NCBI GenBank assembly: GCA_017481065.1 | Contig: JAFUPT010000125.1 | Coordinates: 1 to 38,092, forward strand | Direction: 5' to 3' | From: Clostridia bacterium | GTDB lineage: Bacteria > Bacillota_A > Clostridia > Christensenellales > Aristaeellaceae | DNA: 38,092 nt | Part shown: positions 22,279 to 31,112 of the stretch, piece by piece | How positions within the stretch are numbered: the first letter of the stretch is position 1 | How the letters are laid out: each line of letters starts with the position of its first letter | Program-made: the position numbers and the translations under genes | The notes under the pieces: model-generated | Database searches by the model: none | The model's input: only the letters and a program-made list of their open reading frames with translations | What the model was told of the DNA's origin: nothing

Positions 22279-23691
22279 ATGGTCTTTTCGAGCCTGTCCT
22301 TTCTGCTGTACTTTTTCCCCATCGTATTGATTCTCTATTTCATCCGCAAGGATCTGAAATGGCGCAACGGCGTGCTGCTGGTATCGTCGCTGTTTTTCTA
22401 TGCCTGGGGCGAGCCCATCTGGATCATCGCGATGGTGGCGTCCACGGCGGTGAACTATTTCTGCGCCCGGAAGATGGTGCGGGTGAAGGGCAAGCGCGCC
22501 CGCAGGAAATGGATGATACTCGGCGTCGCCGTATCGGGGGCGCTGCTTTTCGTGTTCAAATATGCCTCCTTCATGCTCAATTCCCTGCTCGGCGTCTTCA
22601 GCCCCTCGCTGAAAATTCCGGTGCTTGAACTGCCCATCGGCATCTCCTTCTACACCTTCCAGGTCATCACCTACACCGTGGATGTCTACCGCCGGAAGAT
22701 GCGCCCGCAGAAGAAGTTCAGCCGCCTTCTGCTCTATGTGTGCTGCTTCCCGCAGCTCATCGCCGGCCCCATCGTGCAGTATGGCGATATTGCCGAGCAG
22801 ATCGGCCGCCGCGAATCCACGCCGGATGGCTTCTCCAAGGGCATGCAGCGCTTCATCGTGGGTCTGGGCAAGAAGGTAATCTTCGCCAATATCTGCGGAT
22901 CGGCCATGACGGCCATGCCCCTCGCCGGCGGAAGCGCGCCCCTCACCGTGGCCGGCGCATGGTACGCCGCCCTGCTCTATACTTTGCAGATTTACTTCGA
23001 TTTCTCCGGCTATTCCGATATGGCCATCGGCCTGGGCCATATCTTCGGCTTCACCTATAAGGAAAACTTCGATCATCCCTATTGCTCCACCAGCGTCCGC
23101 GAATTCTGGCGCAGGTGGCACATCTCGCTGGGCAGCTTCTTCCGGGATTACATCTATATTCCCCTCGGCGGCAACCGCCGCGGCCTGGCCCGCACCGTGT
23201 TCAACACCCTCGTGGTCTGGACCCTCACCGGCTTCTGGCACGGCGCGGCGTGGACCTTCCTTGTCTGGGGCTTCTATTACGGCGTGCTGCTCACCATCGA
23301 CCTGCTGGGCGGCAGGAAGATTACCGCCGTGCTGCCCAAGCCCGTCAATTGGCTGATCACCATCGTGCTGGTTATGATCAGCTGGATGATCTTCTATTAT
23401 CCCACCCTCGGCCAGGCATTCAGCCATATCGGCGCAATGTTCGGCCTCGGCGGCGTATCCTTCATGGATGCGGCGGCGCTGCAAACCATCAAAACCTATT
23501 CCGTGTTCCCGGTTCTGGCCTTCGTGGCCAGCCTGCCGGTGGGAAATTTCGTGCAGAAGCTGCTCTCCGCCCGCCTGAATCCCCGCGCCATCGAGCGGCT
23601 GAAGCTCATCTGGCTGAGCGCTGTGCTGGTGCTGAGCGTGCTGTTCCTGGTAGGCCAGTCCTACAATCCCTTTATATATTTCCAGTTCTGA
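22279..23691 (+). CDS. MBOAT-family O-acyltransferase (AlgI/DltB-like)
   Basis: A 470-residue polytopic membrane protein with ten or more helices. The family signatures are FPQLIAGPIVQYGDI, YFDFSGYSDMAIGLG, FWRRWHISLGSFFRDYIYIPLGGNRRG and LTGFWHGAAWTFLVWG, in which His321 is the catalytic histidine. Such proteins pass acetyl groups across the membrane to modify exopolysaccharide or wall polymer. It is the first gene of a three-gene operon; a DHHW protein starts 16 nt downstream, a standard pairing for this chemistry. The ATG has AGAGGTTG upstream. No dlt genes are present, so polysaccharide O-acetylation is the better guess than teichoic acid alanylation. Confidence 0.94.
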   Translation: MVFSSLSFLLYFFPIVLILYFIRKDLKWRNGVLLVSSLFFYAWGEPIWIIAMVASTAVNYFCARKMVRVKGKRARRKWMILGVAVSGALLFVFKYASFMLNSLLGVFSPSLKIPVLELPIGISFYTFQVITYTVDVYRRKMRPQKKFSRLLLYVCCFPQLIAGPIVQYGDIAEQIGRRESTPDGFSKGMQRFIVGLGKKVIFANICGSAMTAMPLAGGSAPLTVAGAWYAALLYTLQIYFDFSGYSDMAIGLGHIFGFTYKENFDHPYCSTSVREFWRRWHISLGSFFRDYIYIPLGGNRRGLARTVFNTLVVWTLTGFWHGAAWTFLVWGFYYGVLLTIDLLGGRKITAVLPKPVNWLITIVLVMISWMIFYYPTLGQAFSHIGAMFGLGGVSFMDAAALQTIKTYSVFPVLAFVASLPVGNFVQKLLSARLNPRAIERLKLIWLSAVLVLSVLFLVGQSYNPFIYFQF

Positions 23692-23707
23692 TCCCCGGAG
23701 GATACCA

Positions 23708-25069
23708 ATGAAACGCAAAACATCTTTCGCCGTGGCAATCTGGTGGGTGCTGGCCTGCGCCATCGCGGGCATTTTCCTGATGTGCACCTCCGAGAAGGAG
23801 AGCCGCGTTTCCGAGGCGGAAAACCGCATGCTGCAGGGCTTCCCCAAGCTCTCGCTGGAAACCGTCTTCAACGATGAATTCACCACCCAGTTTGATGCCT
23901 TCCTCGCCGATTCCTTCTTCGGCCGCGATGGCGTGGTGTCCTTCACCAACGGCCTGCTGGATACCTTCTCCGTACTCTCCAAGGATGATGCCATGGCGGC
24001 CAAAACTGCCGAGATGGAAAGCGACCTGCAAAATGCCAACCTGCAGGTGGAGGAGGAAGTTTCCCTCGACCAGATTCCCGGCGTGGTGGATACCTCCGTT
24101 TCCGAGGCGGCGCCCGCCGTGGAGGAGGATGAGCCCGAGGAGGACGGCGAGCTGATCGTTGCGGATGGCGAGGTGCCCATCACCGCCGACCACAGCTACC
24201 TCTACTTCGAGATGACCGACGGCTCCCTCAAGAAGATCTATACCTACGACCGGGATGATATCGCCACCTACGCCGATACCCTGCGCATCATGCAGGGCTA
24301 TCTGCCTGCGGATGGCAATATCCTCTTCACCCAGGTTCCCCTCGCCTCCATCGCAAACCGCTGGTCCACCCAGCAGGATGAATATGCGGGCTGGGGCTCC
24401 AGCGTGGAAATGATGCTGGAGGATTGCCTGCAGGGCACCGAGCGCATCCATGTGTTCTCCACTTATGATATCCTCGAGCCCTACATCACCGGCGATACCC
24501 CCATGTTCTATACCACCGACCACCATTGGTCCGCCGAGGGCGCTTACAAGGTGGCCGCCGAGATGTTTGAAAAGCTGGGCCTGCCGGTGATCCCCTATGA
24601 GGAATACAGCTATAAATCCATCCTCTCCGAAAAGAGCGAGGGCGGCGTGAAGGATACCTTCAACGTGCTCTATCCCCTGCTGCCCGCCCACAGCTACATC
24701 ATGACCGACCGCGCCAATGCGGAGGAGATCGACCTGATGAACTACTCCTCCACCACCTACCGCTCCTTCATGAACAATACCCGCCTGCCCTGGCGCAAGA
24801 TCGATACCGGCGCGAACACCGGCCGCAAGTGCCTTGTGCTCTGCGATTCCTTCGGCAACGCCTTCACGCCCTACCTGCTGCCCTATTATGATGAGGTCCA
24901 CATGGCCGATTTCCGCAAGGGCAGCTATTCCAAGAGCCAGGCCGGCGGCTCCATCGGCGCTATGATCCAGTATCATGGCATCGATGATGTGTATATCATC
25001 ACTTCCACCGCAAATGGCCTGCGCAAGGAAAATTCCATCGTATACCTGCGCGAATATCTGCAGAACTGA
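23708..25069 (+). CDS. DHHW-family extracytoplasmic protein (AlgX/AlgJ-like)
   Basis: A 453-residue protein with an N-terminal membrane anchor or signal (about 9-24, VAIWWVLACAIAGIFLM). The signature D271-H272-H273-W274 lies in YTTDHHWSAEGAYKVA. A C-terminal LVLCDSFGNAFTPYL resembles the Ser block of SGNH-like acetyltransferases, and ENRMLQGFPK is the typical N-terminal motif. An acidic low-complexity stretch (about 115-155) is inserted. It probably completes transfer of the acetyl group from the MBOAT protein to a surface polymer. GGAGG precedes the ATG. Confidence 0.92.
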   Translation: MKRKTSFAVAIWWVLACAIAGIFLMCTSEKESRVSEAENRMLQGFPKLSLETVFNDEFTTQFDAFLADSFFGRDGVVSFTNGLLDTFSVLSKDDAMAAKTAEMESDLQNANLQVEEEVSLDQIPGVVDTSVSEAAPAVEEDEPEEDGELIVADGEVPITADHSYLYFEMTDGSLKKIYTYDRDDIATYADTLRIMQGYLPADGNILFTQVPLASIANRWSTQQDEYAGWGSSVEMMLEDCLQGTERIHVFSTYDILEPYITGDTPMFYTTDHHWSAEGAYKVAAEMFEKLGLPVIPYEEYSYKSILSEKSEGGVKDTFNVLYPLLPAHSYIMTDRANAEEIDLMNYSSTTYRSFMNNTRLPWRKIDTGANTGRKCLVLCDSFGNAFTPYLLPYYDEVHMADFRKGSYSKSQAGGSIGAMIQYHGIDDVYIITSTANGLRKENSIVYLREYLQN

Positions 25070-25083
25070 TAGGAGGAACGCAT

Positions 25084-26901
25084 ATGAGCCAGAGTCGTGA
25101 TCCGCGGTCCTCTTACCGCCCGGGAACCCGGCCCTATTCCAGCCGGCAGGCTTCCCGGCAGCCCGGCCGCAGCTATGCCCAGCCGGGCAGAACCGGATAC
25201 AACAATCCCAATGCCCGCCCCGCTCCCCAGGGCCAGCGCAGCAGCTATGCCCAGAGCTATCCGCCCCGGCAGGGCGGCTATTCCCAGCAGCAGCGCCCCC
25301 AGCAGTCCCGTCCCCAGCCTCAAAGAAGGCCCGCCCCCCAGCAGCGCCGCGCGCCGAAAAAGAGCATCGGCCAGGTCCTGCTCGGTATTTTAAAGGGCGT
25401 CGCGGGCGTGCTGCTCGCCATTTTCGGCGCAATTGCCGCGCTCTTGAAGAAGCTCAACCGCAAGCTGGATGTATTCCGCACCAGCGAAACCACCGCTGTG
25501 ATTGTCAATTGCCTCCTGGGCGCGGTGGGCGTGTGCATCCTGCTGTGCATCTTCCTGGCGATGAAGCCGGGCATGGATTCCAGCAGGGCCGTGCGCCTCG
25601 CCGGCAAGGGCGACGCCGCAGGCGCGCTGCGCATCGTGAACCAGCTGGAGGCGAAGGATTACAATGCCTCCAAGCTCCGCCAGACCCAGTTCTCCGTCGT
25701 CGAGGGCATGATCAGCGCGGGCGATTTTTCCGAGGCCGATTCCCTGATTTCCGAGCTCCCCGAGAGCGAGGAGACCGCCGCCCTCTCCCGGAAGAGCAGG
25801 TATGAGCGGGCAAATTCCCTCTACGAAGCGGGCGAATACTCCGCCGCCGCCCAGATCTTCTACCAGATGAACGACTACGAGGACGCCGCCAACCGCTATG
25901 CCGACTGCCGCTGCGCCCTCGCCATCGAGGCCTACCTCTCCGGCAATGCGGACAGCGCCCACAGCCTGCTTCTGGATGTGCCGGATGTGGCCGCCCGCAT
26001 CCAGGCCGCCGCCTTCGTGGTGGCGGAGAGCGAGGCCGAGGCCCAGTCCATCCTTTCCGCCGAAATCTTCCAGGCGGATACCCTGAACCGCCTCGAGGAA
26101 ACCATGGCCACGCTGGCTTCCGCCCGCAGCGAAATGCCCGAGGGCAGAATCGCCGCAGGCAAGCGCCACACCCTCGGCCTCTCCTCAAACGGCACCGTCT
26201 ATGCCACCGGCGACAACAGCTACGGCCAGCTGAACGTATCCTCCTGGAGCGGCGTTCAGCAGGTGGCCGCGGGCGCTTACCACTCCGTTGCACTGCTTTC
26301 CAACGGCACCGTGGTCGCCACGGGCGATAATTCCCAGAACCAGTGCGAGGTTTCCGGCTGGACGGATATCATCGCCATCGCCGCCGCATCCTACGATACC
26401 ATCGGTCTGCGCGCCGACGGCAGCGTGGTGGCTGCGGGCATGCATGCTGGCGAAGTTTCCGGCTGGCACGGCGCAACCCATGTCACCGGCGGTTCCTATT
26501 CCCTCGGCTGCCTCTACGATAACGGAGCCATGCTCTCCACCCACGATGGCGCGCAGATGGATATGGGCGTGGTGCTCTATGATCTTTCCGTATGCGGCCC
26601 GGTATCCGTGGGCGTGCTCTATGATGGAAGCCTGGTTTCCACCTATGAAAATGCGCCGGATTGGAATGAGCTGATCTCCGCCACCGCCATGGAAACCGGC
26701 ATACTCGGCATCGACGTCAGCGGACAGGTGCGCTCCTTCTTCTACCGCCCCGGCGATGCAGTGGATATTTCCGTATCTGCCGAAGCCGTCGAAGTGGAAA
26801 GCAGCGGCACCCACCATGTGGTGCTCACTGCGGGCGGCCGGGTCAATGCCTTCGGCAACAACGATTACGGCCAGTGCAACACCCAGGATTGGATTCTGTG
26901 A
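25084..26901 (+). CDS. Membrane protein with RCC1-type beta-propeller repeats
   Basis: A 605-residue protein with an unusual layout. Residues 1-92 are a Pro/Gln/Arg/Ser/Tyr-rich disordered head. Two hydrophobic segments follow (about 96-120 and 138-160), then a TPR-like helical region (about 165-350, with YEAGEYSAAAQIFYQMNDYEDAANRYADC). From about residue 355 come RCC1 repeats of the form HTLGLSSNGTVYATGDNSYGQLNVSSW. It is the third gene of the operon, 14 nt after the DHHW gene, with AGGAGG before the ATG. The beta-propeller is likely outside the cell and may bind the modified polymer or scaffold the transferases; this is inference. A eukaryote-like nuclear role does not apply. Confidence 0.88.
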   Translation: MSQSRDPRSSYRPGTRPYSSRQASRQPGRSYAQPGRTGYNNPNARPAPQGQRSSYAQSYPPRQGGYSQQQRPQQSRPQPQRRPAPQQRRAPKKSIGQVLLGILKGVAGVLLAIFGAIAALLKKLNRKLDVFRTSETTAVIVNCLLGAVGVCILLCIFLAMKPGMDSSRAVRLAGKGDAAGALRIVNQLEAKDYNASKLRQTQFSVVEGMISAGDFSEADSLISELPESEETAALSRKSRYERANSLYEAGEYSAAAQIFYQMNDYEDAANRYADCRCALAIEAYLSGNADSAHSLLLDVPDVAARIQAAAFVVAESEAEAQSILSAEIFQADTLNRLEETMATLASARSEMPEGRIAAGKRHTLGLSSNGTVYATGDNSYGQLNVSSWSGVQQVAAGAYHSVALLSNGTVVATGDNSQNQCEVSGWTDIIAIAAASYDTIGLRADGSVVAAGMHAGEVSGWHGATHVTGGSYSLGCLYDNGAMLSTHDGAQMDMGVVLYDLSVCGPVSVGVLYDGSLVSTYENAPDWNELISATAMETGILGIDVSGQVRSFFYRPGDAVDISVSAEAVEVESSGTHHVVLTAGGRVNAFGNNDYGQCNTQDWIL

Positions 26902-27033
26902 CCAGAGGACTCTGTCCTCTGGACTCCTGCTCAGGGGACTCTGTCCCCTGAGAACCCCTGCCAAGGGGGATGATCCCCCTTGGAACCCTCAGTAATAAAA
27001 TCGACCCCGTTGAGGGGTCGATTTTTTGGGATA
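26902..27033. repeat. Palindrome array G, left part
   Basis: Directly after the RCC1 gene: palindromes with arms CCAGAGGAC, CTCAGGGGAC and CCAAGGGGGAT, then a central hairpin AAAATCGACCCC / GGGGTCGATTTTTT (26997-27027) that is also the operon terminator. Confidence 0.85.
26997..27027. terminator. Terminator of MBOAT-DHHW-RCC1 operon
   Basis: Perfect ATCGACCCC / GGGGTCGAT stem with A-run before and six T after. Confidence 0.85.
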
Positions 27034-27170
27034 GGGATGGGTTGGGACCGGCTGTTTTCTATGGAAATATTATGATTTTGACCGTATATTCACCATACAT
27101 CCATCCTACAAACGCATGATAAACGGCGGAGAAAGCTTTCCCTGAACAGGATATTTCCCCGCCGTTTTTG
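27034..27170 (+). other. Non-repeat intergenic stretch ending in a terminator
   Basis: Unlike the flanking palindrome arrays this stretch is AT-richer and not modular. It ends in a strong plus-strand hairpin ACGGCGGAGAAA / TTTCCCCGCCGT followed by TTTTTG (27121-27169). A weak TATTAT is near 27068. There is no plausible reading frame. It may be a small RNA gene or an old gene remnant. Confidence 0.3.
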
Positions 27171-27197
27171 TACGGTTTGTGATAATCTTATTCTACC

Positions 27198-27350
27198 AAA
27201 AAATCGATCCCGCTCCGGGATCGATTTTTTATACAGAGGGGTCCAGGGGAAATCATTTCCCCTGGCAGGTTTCCAAAGGGCAGCGCCCTTTGGCAGGGTG
27301 CAGGGACAGAGTCCCTGCCGGGGTCCGGGGGACAGCGTCCCCCAGAGCGT
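27198..27350. repeat. Palindrome array G, right part
   Basis: Starts with the bidirectional hairpin AAAAAATCGATCCCG.. / CGGGATCGATTTTTT (27198-27230), followed by palindromes with arms CCAGGGGAAAT, CCAAAGGGC, CAGGGAC and GGGGGAC, and ends at the stop of the AraC-type gene. Confidence 0.85.
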
Positions 27351-27359
27351 TCCTGCCGC

Positions 27360-28283
27360 CTACTCCGCCCCGGTGGGTTCGGCCTGCCAGTAGCCGCCCT
27401 CGGAATTGTACCAGTTCTGGCGGTAGGCGTTGGGGGTGCAGCCCTCGTATTTTTTGAAGAGGTTGATGAAGTGGCCGATGTTGTTGATGCCCACATCCAT
27501 GGCGATCTGGTTGATGGGGGAGATGGTGGTGCGCAGCAGCTGCTTGGCGCGGTTGAGGCGGGTGTGGATCAGGTATTCGTTGGGGGAGAGGCCCATGTGC
27601 TGCTTGAAGAGCTTTTGGAGATAGAATTTATTGATGCTGAAGAGCTGGGCCAGGGAATCGAGGGTGATGCGCTCGGCGTAATGCATGGTGATATAGCTGC
27701 GGGCATCGGTGACGTACTCCGGCAGGTGGCCATGGCGGCCGTGCTGGCCTGCGGCGGAGATGCAGCGGGTCATCAGCTGGGTGAGCAGGCCGGAGGCCTG
27801 CACATCATCCTGGATGTTGTTGCCGCCATCGCGGTAGAGGCGGATGAGCATTTCCAGCAGGCTCCTGCACTCCACAACCTGGCCCAGGTCCACCACGGGG
27901 CAGTTGTCATTCTGGGAGAGGAAGAGCTTGTAATACGCCTCGCAGGGAACGCCATGAAAATGTACCCAGATCACATGCCAATCGCCCCGCTTGGGGGATG
28001 TGCGGTAATGCTGGAGGGAGTGGCAGTTGATCCAGAAGAGCTGGCCGGGGCGGATGGAATAGGTTTTATCATCGTAATCCAGCAGGCCCTCGCCGCCGAC
28101 GCAGAGCTTGATTAAGAAGGATTGCAGGTGTTCGCGGTTGGTGTAATAATTGGGACCGCAGTAAAAATCGCCCAATTCCTGCACATATGCAATGGAGGAG
28201 CGGGCGGCCTGGGAGGCCGTGACCGTGAGCCATGTGGATTCATTGGAAATGTCCAGATTGAAGCTGAGCTTTACCTGCGGCAT
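27360..28283 (-). CDS. AraC-family transcriptional regulator
   Basis: A 307-residue regulator. The N-terminal half is a cupin-like sugar-sensing domain (about 40-150, with GGEGLLDYDDKTYSIRPGQLFWINCHSLQHY and WHVIWVHFHG). The C-terminal 100 residues hold two helix-turn-helix motifs: ITLDSLAQLFSINKFYLQKLFKQHMGLSPNEYL and ISPINQIAMDVGINNIGHFINLFKKYEGCTPNAYR. It is divergent from a sugar ABC importer with a 306-nt gap and is the obvious candidate for its local regulator. GAGGAGG precedes the ATG. Confidence 0.94.
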   Translation of the reverse strand: MPQVKLSFNLDISNESTWLTVTASQAARSSIAYVQELGDFYCGPNYYTNREHLQSFLIKLCVGGEGLLDYDDKTYSIRPGQLFWINCHSLQHYRTSPKRGDWHVIWVHFHGVPCEAYYKLFLSQNDNCPVVDLGQVVECRSLLEMLIRLYRDGGNNIQDDVQASGLLTQLMTRCISAAGQHGRHGHLPEYVTDARSYITMHYAERITLDSLAQLFSINKFYLQKLFKQHMGLSPNEYLIHTRLNRAKQLLRTTISPINQIAMDVGINNIGHFINLFKKYEGCTPNAYRQNWYNSEGGYWQAEPTGAE

Positions 28284-28368
28284 GGGCCATCCTCCTCATC
28301 GTTTACCTGGGGCACAGGGGCGGTTTTCAAGATGTCAAGATAGTGTAATTATGCGCCAACACTGGGAA

Positions 28369-28398
28369 GTGACAAAGATTTAGTTAACGCTTTATACT
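28369..28398 (+). promoter_or_regulatory. Promoter of sugar ABC operon
   Basis: GTGACA (28369-28374), 18-nt spacer, TATACT (28393-28398). A GTTAACGC sequence inside the spacer could be part of an operator; the rest of the 28284-28589 gap holds the leader described separately. Confidence 0.65.
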
Positions 28399-28449
28399 AT
28401 TATATATCCACATTTGCAAACAATCAAGTGCAAGCCACTTAAAAAATGG

Positions 28450-28480
28450 GCGGCAAAAAGCGAACTTGCCGCTGGTTTTT
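28450..28480 (+). terminator. Terminator-like hairpin in ABC operon leader
   Basis: Stem GCGGCAA / TTGCCGC (28450-28456 and 28466-28472), then TGG and TTTTT. It lies between promoter and first gene. A second hairpin GGCGGAT / ATCCGCC follows at about 28513-28533. Together they suggest attenuation or RNA stabilisation. Confidence 0.5.
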
Positions 28481-28589
28481 GGAAGAAGTTTGCAAAGCCA
28501 ATATTTCGAAATCTGGCGGATGAAGGAAATCCGCCTGTTGTTTCTGCCCAGCAGAGAGCAACCGAAACCAACGAAGCGGAGGAAATAGC

Positions 28590-30080
28590 ATGTCAGAGTA
28601 CATACTCGAACTCAATGGCATCACGAAGATCTTTCCGGGCGTCAAGGCGCTGGACAACGTGCGCTTCAACCTGAAAGCGGGCGAAATCCATGCTCTGGTG
28701 GGCGAAAACGGCGCAGGCAAGTCCACCTTTATCAAGACGCTCACGGGCGTGCACCAGCCGGACGGCGGTGAAATCATCCTGAACGGCGAAAAGGTGGTCA
28801 TGAGCGATCCCCTGGTTGCCCAGAAGTATGGCATTGCGGCCATCTACCAGCATGCGGCGTCCTATCCGGATCTTTCCGTTGCTGAGAACATCTTCATCGG
28901 CCATGAATTCAAGAACGGCCCCTTCATCAACTGGAGCAAGGCCAATAAGGAAGCCAAGAAGCTGCTCGATTCCGTAGGCGCAGATTTCAGCCCCACGGTT
29001 TCCGTAGGCAGCCTTTCCGTCGCCCAGCAGCAGCTGGTTGAGATCGCCAAGGCGCTTTCCATGAATGCCAAGATTCTGATCATGGACGAGCCCACCGCCG
29101 CCCTTTCCCGCCGCGAGAGCGAGGATCTTTACGAGATTTCCCGCAAGCTGCGCGACCAGGGCACTGCGATCATCCTCATTTCCCACCGTTTTGAGGATAT
29201 TTACGGCCTGGCGGACCGCGTGACCGTGTTCCGCGACGCCCAGTACATCGGCACCTGGGATATGCCCGTTGAGGAGCATATTCTTGTGCACCACATGGTG
29301 GGCCGCGAAATTACCCAGCTCTTCCCGAAGAAGAAGACCGAGGTGGGCGAGGAGCTGCTCAGGATCGACAACCTGAGCCGCACCGGCTACTATAAGAACG
29401 TATCCCTGAATGTGCGCGCGGGCGAAATCGTGGGCCTGACCGGCCTGGTTGGCGCGGGCAGAACCGAGGTGGTGGAATCCGTATTCGGCATCACCAAGGC
29501 GGACAGCGGCGACGTATACTTCCAGGGAGAAAAGATCACCGGCATCAAGCCCATCGAGGCCATGAAGAAGGGCCTGGGCCTGCTGCCCGAGGACAGGCAG
29601 AAGCAGGCGCTGCTGCTGCCCTGGTCCATCAATTACAATATCTCCCTCTCCGTGCTGGAAAAGTGCGTGCGCGGCGTGTTCCTGGACAAGGCCAAGGAGT
29701 ATAAATTCTCCGATGATTTGAAGCAGCTGCTGGCCGTAAAGGCCCCGGACAGCCACACCCACACCGGCGCGCTCTCCGGCGGCAACCAGCAGAAGGTTGT
29801 GGTTGCCAAGCAGCTGGCGGCCGACCCGAAGCTCATCATCCTGGACGAGCCCACCAAGGGCGTAGACGTAGGCTCCAAGGCGCAGATTTATGAAATCATG
29901 AGCGATCTGGCCAGCCAGGGCATGGGCGTTTTGATGATCTCCTCCGAAATGCCGGAGGTGATGAATATGTCCGACCGCATCTATGTAATGAGCGAGGGCA
30001 AGATTTCCGCCGAGTTCAAGGCGGAGGGCCTGACCCAGGATACCATCCTGAAAGCCGCGATGCCCAAGAGCAAGGAATGA
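28590..30080 (+). CDS. Sugar ABC transporter ATP-binding protein (RbsA/MglA/LsrA type)
   Basis: A 496-residue protein with two tandem ATPase domains, the pattern of carbohydrate-uptake class 2 importers. The first has Walker A GENGAGKSTFIK, signature LSVAQQQLVEIAKAL and Walker B ILIMDEPTAAL. The second has the degenerate GLVGAGRTEVVESVFG, signature LSGGNQQKVVVAKQL and LIILDEPTKGVD. It drives uptake through the two permeases encoded next. GGAGG precedes the ATG. Confidence 0.95.
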   Translation: MSEYILELNGITKIFPGVKALDNVRFNLKAGEIHALVGENGAGKSTFIKTLTGVHQPDGGEIILNGEKVVMSDPLVAQKYGIAAIYQHAASYPDLSVAENIFIGHEFKNGPFINWSKANKEAKKLLDSVGADFSPTVSVGSLSVAQQQLVEIAKALSMNAKILIMDEPTAALSRRESEDLYEISRKLRDQGTAIILISHRFEDIYGLADRVTVFRDAQYIGTWDMPVEEHILVHHMVGREITQLFPKKKTEVGEELLRIDNLSRTGYYKNVSLNVRAGEIVGLTGLVGAGRTEVVESVFGITKADSGDVYFQGEKITGIKPIEAMKKGLGLLPEDRQKQALLLPWSINYNISLSVLEKCVRGVFLDKAKEYKFSDDLKQLLAVKAPDSHTHTGALSGGNQQKVVVAKQLAADPKLIILDEPTKGVDVGSKAQIYEIMSDLASQGMGVLMISSEMPEVMNMSDRIYVMSEGKISAEFKAEGLTQDTILKAAMPKSKE

Positions 30081-30098
30081 TCGAAGGGAGCAGATGAA

Positions 30099-31112
30099 AT
30101 GCAGACAAAGAAAGAGCGCAAGCCCCTGTACGCGCTGCTGATTGAGCATCGAGAGATACCGCTGCTGGCGGTGCTCGTGCTGCTTCTGATTGCGGTCAGC
30201 ATTCGCGTGCCGGGCTATATTCCCAAGAGCTACATGAACGTTCTGAAGAACGGTTCCATCAACATGGTAATGAGCTGCGGCATGCTGTGCGTGCTGCTGG
30301 TGGGCTCCATTGATATCTCCATCACCGCCATACTGGCCTTCGTGGGCTGCGTGGCAGGCAAGCTGATGGGCATGGGCGTGATTGAATCGACGGCGCTGAT
30401 GTTCATCCTGGGCATCGTGATCGGCGCGGCCATCGGCGCGGTGAACGGCGTGCTGATGAGCTACGGCCGGGTTATCGCCATCATTGTTACCCTGGGCACG
30501 AGCTACATCGTGCGCGCGCTGATTCCCATGCAGTGGCTGATGGGCATGAGCAAGGTGAACCCCACCGACCTGACCAACGATTTCGCCTATTTCCTCACCG
30601 GCAATTCCTTCCTGGGACTTCCGCTGCTGGTGTGGACGGCAATTCTGGTGACTGTGATCACCGGCGTATTCCTCAAGTACACCCGCACCGGCAGAAACCT
30701 GTATGCAGTCGGCTCCAACGCAGAAGCTGCGCAGATGCGCGGCGTGCCGATCAACCGCATCAAGGTGCTGGCCCATGTGATCTGCGGCGCAACCGCGGGC
30801 CTGGCGGGCATCATGTGGCTGAGCTTCTACAACGCAGTTGAGAAGAGCACCGCAAACGGCAACGAGATGTTCACCATCGCGGCCTGCGTGCTGGGCGGCG
30901 TGAGCGTTACCGGCGGCTACGGCAAGATCACCGGCGTGGTGATCGGCGCTGTGATGATCGCCCTGATCGATAATGCCATTCCCATGCTGGGCATCGGCAA
31001 TTCCATGATCACCGAGTTTGTAAAGGGCATTCTGCTGCTGTTCGCAATCCTGCTGAACGTGATCCTGCAGCGCATGGCCAACAAGCAGGACCTGGCAAGG
31101 AGGAACATCTGA
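30099..31112 (+). CDS. Sugar ABC transporter permease (RbsC type), first
   Basis: A 337-residue membrane protein with eight to ten helices. The family signature LVGSIDISITAILAFVGCVAGKLM and the cytoplasmic loop YTRTGRNLYAVGSNAEAAQMRGVPINRIKVLAHVICG are typical of RbsC/LsrC permeases. It starts 18 nt after the ATPase gene and its TGA overlaps the ATG of the second permease by one base, implying coupled translation and a heterodimeric channel. Confidence 0.94.
   Translation: MQTKKERKPLYALLIEHREIPLLAVLVLLLIAVSIRVPGYIPKSYMNVLKNGSINMVMSCGMLCVLLVGSIDISITAILAFVGCVAGKLMGMGVIESTALMFILGIVIGAAIGAVNGVLMSYGRVIAIIVTLGTSYIVRALIPMQWLMGMSKVNPTDLTNDFAYFLTGNSFLGLPLLVWTAILVTVITGVFLKYTRTGRNLYAVGSNAEAAQMRGVPINRIKVLAHVICGATAGLAGIMWLSFYNAVEKSTANGNEMFTIAACVLGGVSVTGGYGKITGVVIGAVMIALIDNAIPMLGIGNSMITEFVKGILLLFAILLNVILQRMANKQDLARRNI

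Noticed and set aside
22207..24183. Open frame of 658 codons on the minus strand
   Set aside because: Antisense to the MBOAT and DHHW genes; low-complexity His/Glu/Gln-rich product and no domain.
28593..30776. Open frame of 727 codons on the minus strand
   Set aside because: Antisense to the ABC ATPase and permease genes; no recognisable domain, and the opposite strand is certain.
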